From Alphaproteobacteria bacterium (GTDB taxonomy: Bacteria > Pseudomonadota > Alphaproteobacteria > Micavibrionales > Micavibrionaceae): a stretch of DNA of 64,000 bases. Where the stretch lies: the NCBI GenBank assembly GCA_020445145.1, contig JAGRHC010000018.1, positions 180,691-244,690 on the forward strand, read 5' to 3'. The position numbers and the translations under genes are program-made. Each line of letters starts with the position of its first letter. The first letter of the stretch is position 1. Of this stretch, positions 45,644 through 54,276 are shown in pieces. A model generated the notes under the pieces. That model did not search any database. It was not told where the DNA came from and was given only the letters and a program-made list of their open reading frames with translations.

Positions 45644-46239
45644 CCACGACACAAGAAAAAGCAAAGTCATCGTTTAAGAATGGATCTGGAACGTTTCAGG
45701 CCAAGGAAATTCACAGGATGCTCGTCAGTGGCGAAGAGGTGCTTCTGGTTGGGAAACTTCACGGCGCAATATATTGGAAGCCTGTTGTTATACTGCTTTT
45801 TGCAATGTTTGTAAGCCTCTATGTTCCGATGTTCGGTTTGATATTTGGATTCGTAGGCCTGATTTCCTTGTGCATTACAGTACTTATTCAGCATTACCTT
45901 TTGTTAGCCGTAACGAATAAACGCGTTCTTGCTCGTTATGGCTTGCTGCAAATGGATGTCGTTGATATTCGTCTAAGCAAAATAGAAAGTATTGACCTTG
46001 AACGCATGCTGCCGGGCCATCTTTTTGGATATGCCAATGTCGTCGTAATGGGCACAGGCCAAAGAGTCATACGAATCCCTTATATCGCCAATGCAGAATC
46101 ATTCCGCCGTTTCTATAACGAAATGGTTCTTGCCGAAGAGGGGAATGAAGAGGTCGAAGAAAACCTGAAAGCCGAACGGGATGAAGATGAAAAAGATAAT
46201 TCCAAAAACGGTAAAGGAAAGAAGTCTCGGTCAAAGTAG
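45640..46239 (+). CDS. Bacterial PH-domain membrane protein 2
   Basis: A 199-residue relative of the upstream gene. It has an N-terminal cytoplasmic part, two membrane segments (about 49-70 and 72-92) and a bPH2 domain (VTNKRVLARYGLLQMDVVDI, then KIESIDLERMLPGHLFGYANVVVMG). The C-terminus is a lysine- and glutamate-rich tail of about 35 residues. Expressed with its partner by ATGA overlap, it may form a membrane hetero-oligomer. Confidence 0.87.
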   Translation: MTTTQEKAKSSFKNGSGTFQAKEIHRMLVSGEEVLLVGKLHGAIYWKPVVILLFAMFVSLYVPMFGLIFGFVGLISLCITVLIQHYLLLAVTNKRVLARYGLLQMDVVDIRLSKIESIDLERMLPGHLFGYANVVVMGTGQRVIRIPYIANAESFRRFYNEMVLAEEGNEEVEENLKAERDEDEKDNSKNGKGKKSRSK

Positions 46240-46355
46240 TTTTTTCTTGATCCAGCCTTGAGTTTGTATCCAAAACATTTTATTTCTAGCCACAGCCTGC
46301 GTCCGTAAAGCATCGGTCCGGCGTATTTTCATGACTTTAGACAATAGGTGGCAAC

Positions 46356-48104
46356 ATGGCTTTTGACCCGAAAAAAGAACACCCCACAGGTTGGGATAAA
46401 TCGAAACTTGTAAGCCGCTATGTGACGGAAGGCCCAAAATCTGCGCCGCACCGCTCTTACTACTACGCTATGGGCATGACAGAGGAAGAAATTCACCAGC
46501 CCCTCGTCGGCGTTGCAACCTGTTGGAACGAGGCTGCCCCTTGTAACATTGCCTTGAGCCGTCAGGCGCAGGCCGTCAAAAAAGGCGTCTCTGAAAATGG
46601 CGCCACCCCCCGTGAATTTACAACGATTACCGTCACAGACGGCATAGCGATGGGCCATGAAGGCATGCGCTCCTCACTGGTCTCTCGCGATGTGATTGCG
46701 GACTCTGTTGAACTCACGATGCGCGGCCATTGCTATGACGCGCTTGTAGGGCTCGCGGGCTGCGATAAATCGCTTCCCGGTATGATGATGGTCATGGTCC
46801 GCCTGAACGTCCCCTCGGTATTCATGTACGGCGGCACCATTCTGCCCGGCAAGTTCCGCGGCAAGGATGTAGACGTTGTAAACGTATTTGAAGCCGTCGG
46901 CCAGCATGCCACCGGCCAGATCTCGGATGACGATCTGCATGAGCTGGAATGTGTTGCCTGCCCGAGCGCAGGAGCATGCGGCGGTCAGTTTACTGCAAAC
47001 ACCATGGCCTGTGTCTCCGAGGCCATCGGTCTGGCACTTCCCAATTCCGCAGGAGCGCCAGCTCCGTACGAAAGCCGCGATGAATACGCTGCAGCTTCCG
47101 GAGCTGCCGTTGTTGAACTAATCAAACGCGGCGGTCCGCGTCCACGTGATATTGTCACCAGAAAAAGCCTTGAGAATGCAGCCGCGATCGTTGCCGCTAC
47201 GGGCGGATCAACCAACGCAGCGCTTCACCTGCCGGCTCTAGCACACGAAGCCGGAATTGACTTCAATCTGTTTGATGTCGCTGAAGTCTTCAAGCGCACA
47301 CCTTACATCGCAAACCTGCGTCCAGGCGGTAAATATGTAGCCAAGGACTTGTTCGATGTCGGCGGTGTTGGTGTTGTCTTGAAAGAGTTGCTCGATAATG
47401 GCTATCTCCACGGCGACTGCATCACAGTGACAGGTAAAACCCTTGCCGAAAACCTCGAGGGCGTAAAGCTGCCGGAAAATCAGGACGTCGTCTACCCGGT
47501 CAAAAACCCGATCTACCCGACAGGCGGCGTTGTCGGCCTGAAAGGTAATCTGGCGCCGGAAGGCGCGATTGTAAAAATCGCAGGACTGACGGAACTGGTT
47601 TTCGAAGGCCCCGCACGCGTTTTCGACGGCGAAGAGGCTTGCTTTAATGCTGTGCAAAACCGCCAGTACAACGAGGGAGACGTTCTCGTAATCCGCTACG
47701 AAGGCCCAAAGGGAGGCCCCGGAATGCGTGAAATGCTCTCTACCACTGCGGCCCTCTACGGGCAAGGGACAGGCGGTAAAGTCGCCCTGATCACAGATGG
47801 CCGTTTCTCGGGCGGAACGCGTGGGTTCTGTATCGGTCACGTCGGGCCGGAAGCACAAGCCGGAGGGCCTATTGGGCTGATTAAAGATGGAGATATGATA
47901 CGCATCGACGCCGAAAAAGGCACGCTGGATGTTATGGTTTCGGATGAGGAACTCGATGAACGCCGTAAACAATGGGCTCCGCGCAAAACGAACTACAATT
48001 CCGGCGCGCTTTGGAAATACGCACAGCTTGTCGGCCCTGCCAGAGATGGCGCCGTAACGCACCCGGGCGCAAAGGACGAAACGCACATTTTTGTGGATTT
48101 ATAA
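46356..48104 (+). CDS. ilvD: Dihydroxy-acid dehydratase
   Basis: A 582-residue iron-sulfur enzyme that dehydrates 2,3-dihydroxy-isovalerate and its homologue in branched-chain amino acid synthesis. The three cluster cysteines lie in [20 protein letters not shown] and [13 protein letters not shown]. The length and pattern fit the family. The later [16 protein letters not shown] loop is conserved. Its pathway partner IlvE is encoded at 17339. Confidence 0.96.
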   Translation: MAFDPKKEHPTGWDKSKLVSRYVTEGPKSAPHRSYYYAMGMTEEEIHQPLVGVATCWNEAAPCNIALSRQAQAVKKGVSENGATPREFTTITVTDGIAMGHEGMRSSLVSRDVIADSVELTMRGHCYDALVGLAGCDKSLPGMMMVMVRLNVPSVFMYGGTILPGKFRGKDVDVVNVFEAVGQHATGQISDDDLHELECVACPSAGACGGQFTANTMACVSEAIGLALPNSAGAPAPYESRDEYAAASGAAVVELIKRGGPRPRDIVTRKSLENAAAIVAATGGSTNAALHLPALAHEAGIDFNLFDVAEVFKRTPYIANLRPGGKYVAKDLFDVGGVGVVLKELLDNGYLHGDCITVTGKTLAENLEGVKLPENQDVVYPVKNPIYPTGGVVGLKGNLAPEGAIVKIAGLTELVFEGPARVFDGEEACFNAVQNRQYNEGDVLVIRYEGPKGGPGMREMLSTTAALYGQGTGGKVALITDGRFSGGTRGFCIGHVGPEAQAGGPIGLIKDGDMIRIDAEKGTLDVMVSDEELDERRKQWAPRKTNYNSGALWKYAQLVGPARDGAVTHPGAKDETHIFVDL

Positions 48105-48160
48105 GTTTCCCCAGTCCTTCGATCTGGCAAGCCGGTAAGTGAGTCTTGTAGACTGACGCC

Positions 48161-49825
48161 ATGCGTCCTCTATCAAAACTTTTTTACCGGCTCTGTCTGT
48201 GTGTTGTCTTGGTTTTCACCGCATTGTGCGGCCAGTACGCTTTCGCACAGGGCGATAAGGACAGTGTTGTCTTGCTGGATAGTGACGCACTGGATGAATT
48301 CTATACAGTGCGTGATGGAGCGCCATTCTGGATTAAAAAAGGTCGCCTGAACAGCCAAGGCAACGAACTTCTGAAAATTCTGGAAAGATCATGGGTGGAG
48401 GGTTTGAACCCTGCGGCCTATCATGTTCAGTCCATACAATCTCTTCTGGAGAAAACAAAAAGCCGCAAAAAAAATCAAGATAATGAAGCAGAGGACAGAA
48501 TACTTTTAAATCTCGAGCTATTACTAAGCGACGCTTACGTGCACTACGTCCGCGACATGAGCGGAATGCGCATAAAGCCTGAGGAGCTAGGGTTGGACGC
48601 ATCAGACTGGCGAACGCCGGTAACCCCGTCGCAGGCGCTGGGATTTCTAAAAGACGGTGCGAACATAACAAGTCTTTTAAGCGGACTAGAGCCAAAGGGG
48701 CAAACCTATCAAACGATGAAGTCAGAGTTATTGTCACTCTTAAAGGCGGAAGCAGCTTCACCGGAGACGTTCAAGCCAATTCACATCGAAGGAATCATCC
48801 GCCCCGGAAGAGGGAACGGTGCAATTCCAAAGATCAGAGAAAAACTAGGGCTTCCCGAGGTAGAGCAGGTTCGCTCGTATACATATGATGACGCGCTGGT
48901 TTCTGCTGTCATCGCTTTTCAGGCAAAAAATGGCCTTTCCGCTGACAGTGTCATCGGGCCTCAAACGATCGAGGCGCTGAATAAGGGACGCAAAGATAAA
49001 ATCTTACAAATTATCGTCAACATGGAACGCCTACGCTGGCTCAGTGACGATAAGCCAGACCGTTTCGTCGTCGTAAACTTACCCTCAGCAACGCTCTGGG
49101 CGATCGAGGATGGGAAAGTAAAGGTCGAGATGCCTGTTGTGGTTGGAAGAGCAGAGCGCCCGACACCGCCATTCAGGACGCTGATCTCAGGCGTCCGTTT
49201 CAATCCTCAATGGACAGTCCCCCCGACAATATTGGAAGAGGATATCCTTCCGAAATTAAGAGAAGATCCCAACTATCTCGCGGATAAAGGGATGGAAATC
49301 TATGACGGATACAAGCCGGACTCGCAAACGCTTGATCCAGCTTCTATAGACTGGAACAACGTAAGTCTGAATCAGGCAAAGGCGCTTCGGTTTGTTCAAA
49401 TGGCAGGGGACAATAACCCTCTGGGCCGTATCCGTATTTTGATGCCGAACAGATACGACGTCTATTTACACGATACAAACCACCCTGAACTATTCAGTGC
49501 ATTAGAGCGAACACAATCATCAGGATGCGTTCGTATGCGCTACCCGGAAAAAATGGCCGACTTTGTCATGGCGCGTGAGACGGATTGGTCCAATGAAAAA
49601 ATGCACCAGATCTTGAAAAGTGGCAAAACCAAAGACATTGCAATTCGTGAAAAAATACCTGTTTTCCTGCTTTATTACACGGCATGGGTTGGCGGAGATG
49701 GAAAAATTTTATACGGCGAAGATATTTATGACCGTGACAAGAAACTCCTGCAGGCCCTTAAAACCATTGACGGAATCCCGAAACTGGACTACACTGAAAG
49801 ATATCTAGCCGAGCTCTCGCGCTGA
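48161..49825 (+). CDS. L,D-transpeptidase (YcbB/LdtD-like)
   Basis: A 554-residue murein enzyme. A signal peptide or anchor lies at residues 10-30. A scaffold domain follows, then a peptidoglycan-binding domain (about 225-275, VSAVIAFQAKNGLSADSVIGPQTIEALN) and an L,D-transpeptidase YkuD domain. The catalytic motif is HDTNHPELF followed by SSGCVRM, where Cys forms the acyl enzyme. It forms 3-3 cross-links in the periplasm. The LdtR-type regulator at 59803 makes regulatory linkage plausible. Confidence 0.93.
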   Translation: MRPLSKLFYRLCLCVVLVFTALCGQYAFAQGDKDSVVLLDSDALDEFYTVRDGAPFWIKKGRLNSQGNELLKILERSWVEGLNPAAYHVQSIQSLLEKTKSRKKNQDNEAEDRILLNLELLLSDAYVHYVRDMSGMRIKPEELGLDASDWRTPVTPSQALGFLKDGANITSLLSGLEPKGQTYQTMKSELLSLLKAEAASPETFKPIHIEGIIRPGRGNGAIPKIREKLGLPEVEQVRSYTYDDALVSAVIAFQAKNGLSADSVIGPQTIEALNKGRKDKILQIIVNMERLRWLSDDKPDRFVVVNLPSATLWAIEDGKVKVEMPVVVGRAERPTPPFRTLISGVRFNPQWTVPPTILEEDILPKLREDPNYLADKGMEIYDGYKPDSQTLDPASIDWNNVSLNQAKALRFVQMAGDNNPLGRIRILMPNRYDVYLHDTNHPELFSALERTQSSGCVRMRYPEKMADFVMARETDWSNEKMHQILKSGKTKDIAIREKIPVFLLYYTAWVGGDGKILYGEDIYDRDKKLLQALKTIDGIPKLDYTERYLAELSR

Positions 49826-50001
49826 TTCTTTGTTCTCTTGCGGATTTACGCCGCGTTTTTTTTCTGGTACAGAACTTGCTTTGTACGATTTATCATAAAT
49901 AAATTTTGGGTGATTTTTTATCGTAACGGTAGAGCTGGTTGTGTTTTCAATATGAGAAAATGGAAATCGTATTGTGTAACTTGTAACCGAGAGGTTTTTC
50001 A

Positions 50002-50592
50002 ATGCTTGAAGATTTAATGCTTCCTGAAATCACCAGCCAGCGCTTGAATGTAGATCGCCGCGATATTCTGAAAATGGGGCTGACCGGATTGCTTGGTGCA
50101 ATCGTTCCTCTGGTCCCAGCCCGTAATGCCTGGGCAAAATCAAATTACGATTCATGGAAAATATCTTTCCGTCATTCCCATACCGGGGAAAGTTTTTCCG
50201 GTGTCTATCGTGTGGGCGACCGTTATTTGCCCGAAGCTTTTGAACGTATTAACTATGTGTTGCGGGATTTTCGCACAGAAGAAGTTTTCCCGATGGACCC
50301 ACACACAATCGATATTTTGGCGCTAATCCATAAAAAAATGGGCCTGACGGAAGGGTACGAGACACTCTCAGGCTACCGTAGCCCAAAAACGAATGCGATG
50401 CTGCGTCACACTGGCACTGGCGTTGCTAAAAATTCCTTCCACATGTACGGGCAGGCCATTGACTTCCGCGTTCCGGGGCGCAACACAAGCAAGCTCCGCA
50501 ACACAGCCAAAACCCTGAAGGCTGGTGGTGTCGGCTACTACCCGAACAGCAACTTTGTCCATGTTGATACTGGTTCTGTAAGAAGCTGGTAA
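50002..50592 (+). CDS. DUF882/YcbK-like peptidase-fold protein
   Basis: A 196-residue protein of the peptidase M15-like DUF882 family. Metal ligands are visible: SFHMYGQAIDF holds His and Asp, and NFVHVDTGSVRSW near the C-terminus holds His. The N-terminus carries RRDILKMGLTGLLGA, which resembles a twin-arginine signal (DRRDILK), so Tat export is likely. The start at 50002 has GAGAGG 7 bases away. It follows the L,D-transpeptidase gene, and both are peptidoglycan-related. Confidence 0.88.
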   Translation: MLEDLMLPEITSQRLNVDRRDILKMGLTGLLGAIVPLVPARNAWAKSNYDSWKISFRHSHTGESFSGVYRVGDRYLPEAFERINYVLRDFRTEEVFPMDPHTIDILALIHKKMGLTEGYETLSGYRSPKTNAMLRHTGTGVAKNSFHMYGQAIDFRVPGRNTSKLRNTAKTLKAGGVGYYPNSNFVHVDTGSVRSW

Positions 50593-50619
50593 GGATTTAG
50601 AAATTTGAAGATATGGTTC

Positions 50620-50645
50620 CGGGGCCATCTTTGGCCCCGTTGCTT
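50620..50645 (+). terminator. Possible intrinsic terminator after the DUF882 gene
   Basis: CGGGGCC-atcttt-GGCCCCG (50620-50639) is a 7-base-pair GC stem with a 6-base loop, followed by TTGCTTAT. The T-run is imperfect, so strength is moderate. It separates the DUF882 gene from folK. Confidence 0.5.
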
Positions 50646-50665
50646 ATGAGAAGTGAGAAACAAAA

Positions 50666-51190
50666 GTGATCCTGATAGGTCTCGGCGCAAATCTGCCCAG
50701 CCGCTATGGCACACCGGAACAAACCCTTCAGGCCTGCATGCCGGAATTCGCCAGGTTGGGGTTTCCGGCAATTTCTGCCTCCCGGATATACATATCTGCA
50801 CCGGTGCCCGTGTCGGATCAGCCCTGGTACAAAAACGCAGTCTGCCGCGTTGAAACCAGCTTGTCGCCGGAAGAGCTGATAAAAGCCCTTCACCGAATTG
50901 AGCATGATTTTGGCCGTGTGCGCGAAATAAGAAACGATCCCCGCGTCATTGACCTGGACCTTCTAGCTTACAATGACCTGAAACAAACGGACGCACTGCA
51001 TATTCCTCACCCAAGATTACACGAGCGTGCGTTTGTCCTGCACCCCCTAAAGGAAATTGCACCGGATTGGGTTCACCCGGTTCTGGATAAAACTGTGGGC
51101 CAAATGATCAAAGGTTTGCCGGAAGGTCAGGATATCAAGGCGCTTGATATTTCCCTCATCCCTGTGGAAAAACTATCCTATGGATCATAA
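50666..51190 (+). CDS. folK: 2-amino-4-hydroxy-6-hydroxymethyldihydropteridine pyrophosphokinase
   Basis: A 174-residue HPPK that transfers pyrophosphate from ATP to the pterin, making the substrate for FolP. The family start GLGANLPSRYGTPEQTL and the metal-binding DPRVIDLDLLAY are present, with the later PHPRLHERAFVLHPL. The GTG at 50666 is used. It overlaps folP by 11 bases, so the two consecutive folate steps are cotranslated. Confidence 0.95.
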   Translation: MILIGLGANLPSRYGTPEQTLQACMPEFARLGFPAISASRIYISAPVPVSDQPWYKNAVCRVETSLSPEELIKALHRIEHDFGRVREIRNDPRVIDLDLLAYNDLKQTDALHIPHPRLHERAFVLHPLKEIAPDWVHPVLDKTVGQMIKGLPEGQDIKALDISLIPVEKLSYGS

Positions 51191-52007
51191 ATTAAAAAAT
51201 CTATTGATAGACGCTCCGGCGTTGATGGGAATTGTAAACGTCACGCCGGACAGTTTCTCCGATGGCGGGATGTTTATATCAACGGATAAAGCCATCGCGC
51301 ACGGCATGGCGCAGGCCGGGCAGGGCGCAAAAATTCTTGATATCGGCGGTGAATCAACCCGCCCCGGCGCGCAGGCCGTCGATGTGGAGGAGGAACTTCG
51401 GCGCGTTATTCCTGTCATAGAGGGCCTGAAAAAAAGTGGAGCCTTGCTCTCGGTGGATACCCGGAACGCGCGCACAATGGAGGCAGCACTAGCCGCCGGT
51501 GCAGATATAATCAATGACATCAGCGCCCTGATGCATAATCCGAAATCCATTGATATCATCGCGCAATCCGGCGCACCGGTTTGCCTAATGCATATGCAAG
51601 GACAGCCGCAAACCATGCAAAGCGCGCCGCACTACGACGATGTCCTGGTCGAGGTCCTGAGGTTTTTTGAACAAAGATTAGACATTTGTGCCAAAGCAGG
51701 AATTAAAACAGAACAAATTATCCTCGATCCCGGAATTGGTTTCGGGAAAACCGTAGAACACAATCTGACACTCATCAAAAACTTGAAGGAATTGAAGCGC
51801 TTTAATTTGCCGGTCCTTCTAGGTGTATCCCGAAAACGATTTATCGCCGCGATTTCTAACAACGAAGAGGCCTCAGATCGTCTGCCCGGTTCAATCGCAG
51901 CGGCCCTTTGGGGCATTGAAAACGGCGCCGATATCTTGCGCATCCATGATGTCTCCGAAACAGCGCAAGCCATAAAAACCTACCAAGCCATAAACACAGC
52001 AAGATAG
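51180..52007 (+). CDS. folP: Dihydropteroate synthase
   Basis: A 275-residue TIM-barrel enzyme that joins the pterin to p-aminobenzoate; it is the sulfonamide target. It has GIVNVTPDSFSDGG, DIGGESTRPGA, NDISALMHNPKSI, DPGIGFGKT and LLGVSRKRFI. The ATG at 51180 overlaps the folK end; the in-frame upstream start at 51144 would lie inside folK. It is convergent with the phosphatase gene at a gap of 12 bases. Confidence 0.96.
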   Translation: MDHKLKNLLIDAPALMGIVNVTPDSFSDGGMFISTDKAIAHGMAQAGQGAKILDIGGESTRPGAQAVDVEEELRRVIPVIEGLKKSGALLSVDTRNARTMEAALAAGADIINDISALMHNPKSIDIIAQSGAPVCLMHMQGQPQTMQSAPHYDDVLVEVLRFFEQRLDICAKAGIKTEQIILDPGIGFGKTVEHNLTLIKNLKELKRFNLPVLLGVSRKRFIAAISNNEEASDRLPGSIAAALWGIENGADILRIHDVSETAQAIKTYQAINTAR

Positions 52008-52019
52008 AAACATAAAAAA

Positions 52020-52655
52020 CTAGGCGCAGGCCTTGGCTTGGATAGCATCGCGAAAAACAGAACTTTCCTCGCGAAAGTCCTCCTGATCAAACCCGTAAGA
52101 CCACACGCGCCAGGGAAAAACGCTGTTATCCGGATCGGGCTGGAATTCGTAGAGATGGCAGTTTTTAAAAACGCCTGGAACATCAAGCCCGTAAATCCGG
52201 CCAAATCCCCGAAAGACACCGCCATGACAAACAATCAAAACCGGCCCGTCATAACTTTCCAGAGAATGAGATTTTCCGCGCTGGATACGATTGGTAAATT
52301 CATCAGGCGTCTCTCCACCCGGAGGTGTTTCCCACCCGTAAAAGATGCGATTGCACTCCTCATAAGGAACACCTTCCCATTCCCCCGCATGAAACTCCCC
52401 TAAATCAGGATTCTCATACATAGGGGCACCAAGAACCTCATTAATAATTCGGGCCGTATCTCTCGCACGGCTAAGATGACTATGAACAAGGGTTTGCGGT
52501 TTGATTTCAAGATTTTCAACAACCCGTTGCACATCTTTGGCCTGAAGGCGACCTTTTTCCGTAAGCGGCGTATCCATGCTACCCGCCATGATCCGCGCAG
52601 CATTCGCCTCGGTTTCACCGTGCCGGATCATATAAAAAGCTTTTGAAGGAATCAT
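52020..52655 (-). CDS. Histidine phosphatase family protein
   Basis: A 211-residue phosphoglycerate-mutase-fold phosphatase. The catalytic RHGET motif (MIRHGETEANAARIM) lies near the N-terminus. The second His is in LIVCHGGVFRGFGRI. The substrate is unknown and could be a sugar phosphate, alpha-ribazole phosphate or another phosphomonoester. The start at 52655 has a GAGG site 5 bases away; an ATG at 52676 overlaps the nadX stop (TAATG) and is an alternative. It appears to follow nadX in one transcript. Confidence 0.88.
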   Translation of the reverse strand: MIPSKAFYMIRHGETEANAARIMAGSMDTPLTEKGRLQAKDVQRVVENLEIKPQTLVHSHLSRARDTARIINEVLGAPMYENPDLGEFHAGEWEGVPYEECNRIFYGWETPPGGETPDEFTNRIQRGKSHSLESYDGPVLIVCHGGVFRGFGRIYGLDVPGVFKNCHLYEFQPDPDNSVFPWRVWSYGFDQEDFREESSVFRDAIQAKACA

Positions 52656-52675
52656 AGTGACCTCATTTCGTTCCA

Positions 52676-53467
52676 TTAAGATACGGCAATGGCATTTGTC
52701 CTGTCACGCAACGTCGCAACAATGCTCTGCGCAGCCAGAATAGAGCTTTTAGGATTGGCAGGATCAGGCATGTTTTCAATCCGCGCATTCAGAGTAGAAT
52801 ACGCACTTTGCACAGTCACCTCATGCGCATTCCCTTTCGCGGCAGGGTCAGCCCAGATTTCCACCTGAGTGTTATCCGGGCCAATCCCCGCAAGACTAAG
52901 CGTCGCCGCAACATTGATATTCGCCGGAAATCCTTTCGCAGCCGCCAGCGCATTTCCGGAAAAAATACAGGTCTTCTCGGTAATCCCTTCAAGATCAATT
53001 TGGTTTTCCTCGACATAAGGCGCGCCTGCAAATCCTTTTGGCGGTTTTGTTGTCGCGATTTTGCTGCTTTTAATACCCAGCTCTTTCATCGCCTTAACGC
53101 CATCAATGCCGCAAAGCGCACCGGAGGGAACAAAAATCCTGCTTGCCGAATTTTTCTGCCATTCCAGAATTTCCGGATAAACCAGAAGAGAGGCCGCGCT
53201 GATCACAATCATATCTTTCCCCGAATCAAAAACTTTCCGGGCAAGGCGCGGCACGATTTTCGCAGGCAAGCATTCAACAATCAGGTCGCATTGCGCAATG
53301 AGAGCATCAACATCCAGATTTGGAACACCGAAATTTCGGGTAACCTGAGGATCGGAAATGCACTGAAGGCTAAACCCCTTGATGCCTTCGGCCGAGATCA
53401 GTGTCTTACAAACCGCGCTTCCGATCGCCCCAGCTCCGACAACCCCGATTTTGGTTCTATGCGCCAT
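52676..53467 (-). CDS. nadX: L-aspartate dehydrogenase (NadX-like)
   Basis: A 263-residue dehydrogenase with the Rossmann start KIGVVGAGAIGSAVCK and the DUF108 domain (GALCGIDGVKAM, then GNALAAAKGFPANINVAATL and NAHEV, with the catalytic His). It oxidises aspartate to iminoaspartate, feeding NAD synthesis in other organisms. nadA and nadC are not in the window. It is upstream of the histidine phosphatase gene and divergent from recO. Confidence 0.9.
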   Translation of the reverse strand: MAHRTKIGVVGAGAIGSAVCKTLISAEGIKGFSLQCISDPQVTRNFGVPNLDVDALIAQCDLIVECLPAKIVPRLARKVFDSGKDMIVISAASLLVYPEILEWQKNSASRIFVPSGALCGIDGVKAMKELGIKSSKIATTKPPKGFAGAPYVEENQIDLEGITEKTCIFSGNALAAAKGFPANINVAATLSLAGIGPDNTQVEIWADPAAKGNAHEVTVQSAYSTLNARIENMPDPANPKSSILAAQSIVATLRDRTNAIAVS

Positions 53468-53514
53468 GGCAAAACCTTCCCTTCAAGATGATTAAAATGC
53501 ATACTGCTACAAGC

Positions 53515-54273
53515 ATGGAACAATGGCAAGATCAGGGAATCGTATTATCAGCGCGCCGTCACGGTGAGAACGGCGCTGTTGTCTCATTACTCACAGAAAA
53601 AGAGGGCCGTGCCTGCGGTTATGTGCGCGGTGCGTTTTCCACAAAAAATCGTGGCACGCTGGAGGCCGGAAATATCGTTGATGCCCAGTGGTCCTCGCGC
53701 GTAGAAGGAAACCTTGGCGCATACACCCTCGAACTCGCGCGCGGCACAGCGGCAAGAGTTATGGATGACGCCATGAAACTCGCAGCGCTGCAATCGGCCT
53801 GCGCCCTGTGCGATGCGGCACTGCCGGAGAGAGAAACACATCCAGGTCTGTACCATGGCTTCATGGCCCTTCTGGATATTCTAGACAGTGACATCTGGGC
53901 CGCAGCCTATATCATGTGGGAAATCGCGCTGCTCAAGGAATTGGGATTTTCACTAGATCTCACAAAATGCGCGGGCGGCGGCAGTAATCAAGCGCTTGCC
54001 TACGTCAGCCCCAAAACGGGCAGGGCGGTCAGCTACGAAGCCGGCGAACCCTATAAGGACAAGCTTCTCCCGCTACCCGGCTTTTTAAAACCCAACAGCG
54101 GCCCCGCCGAAAGCGAAGATATCCTCATCGGTTTAAACCTGACCTACTATTTTCTCGAGCATTGGGTTTTTACGCATCACAGCCATGGTGTTCCGGAAGC
54201 AAGGCAAAGGTTGCACTTGCGTTTTGCAGAGCGTTTTGCCAAAACAGAAGGCTCAAAGGTCCAAACAGGATAG
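53515..54273 (+). CDS. recO: DNA repair protein RecO
   Basis: A 252-residue protein with the RecO N-terminal OB-fold (QGIVLSARRHGENGAVVSLLT, CGYVRGAFS) and a helical C-terminal domain. RecO helps load RecA on SSB-coated DNA in the RecFOR pathway. The usual C-terminal zinc-finger cysteines are reduced to one (C in LTKCAGGGSNQ), which is common outside Deinococcus-type proteins. The ATG at 53515 gives the family N-terminus; ATGs at 53488 and 53497 are alternatives. parC follows after 3 bases. Confidence 0.92.
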   Translation: MEQWQDQGIVLSARRHGENGAVVSLLTEKEGRACGYVRGAFSTKNRGTLEAGNIVDAQWSSRVEGNLGAYTLELARGTAARVMDDAMKLAALQSACALCDAALPERETHPGLYHGFMALLDILDSDIWAAAYIMWEIALLKELGFSLDLTKCAGGGSNQALAYVSPKTGRAVSYEAGEPYKDKLLPLPGFLKPNSGPAESEDILIGLNLTYYFLEHWVFTHHSHGVPEARQRLHLRFAERFAKTEGSKVQTG

Positions 54274-54276
54274 AAA

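Noticed and set aside
47238-48086. 282-codon frame antisense to ilvD
   Set aside because: Shadow of ilvD with no motif of its own.
52808-53491. 227-codon frame antisense to nadX
   Set aside because: Shadow frame; rich in basic residues without any family pattern.
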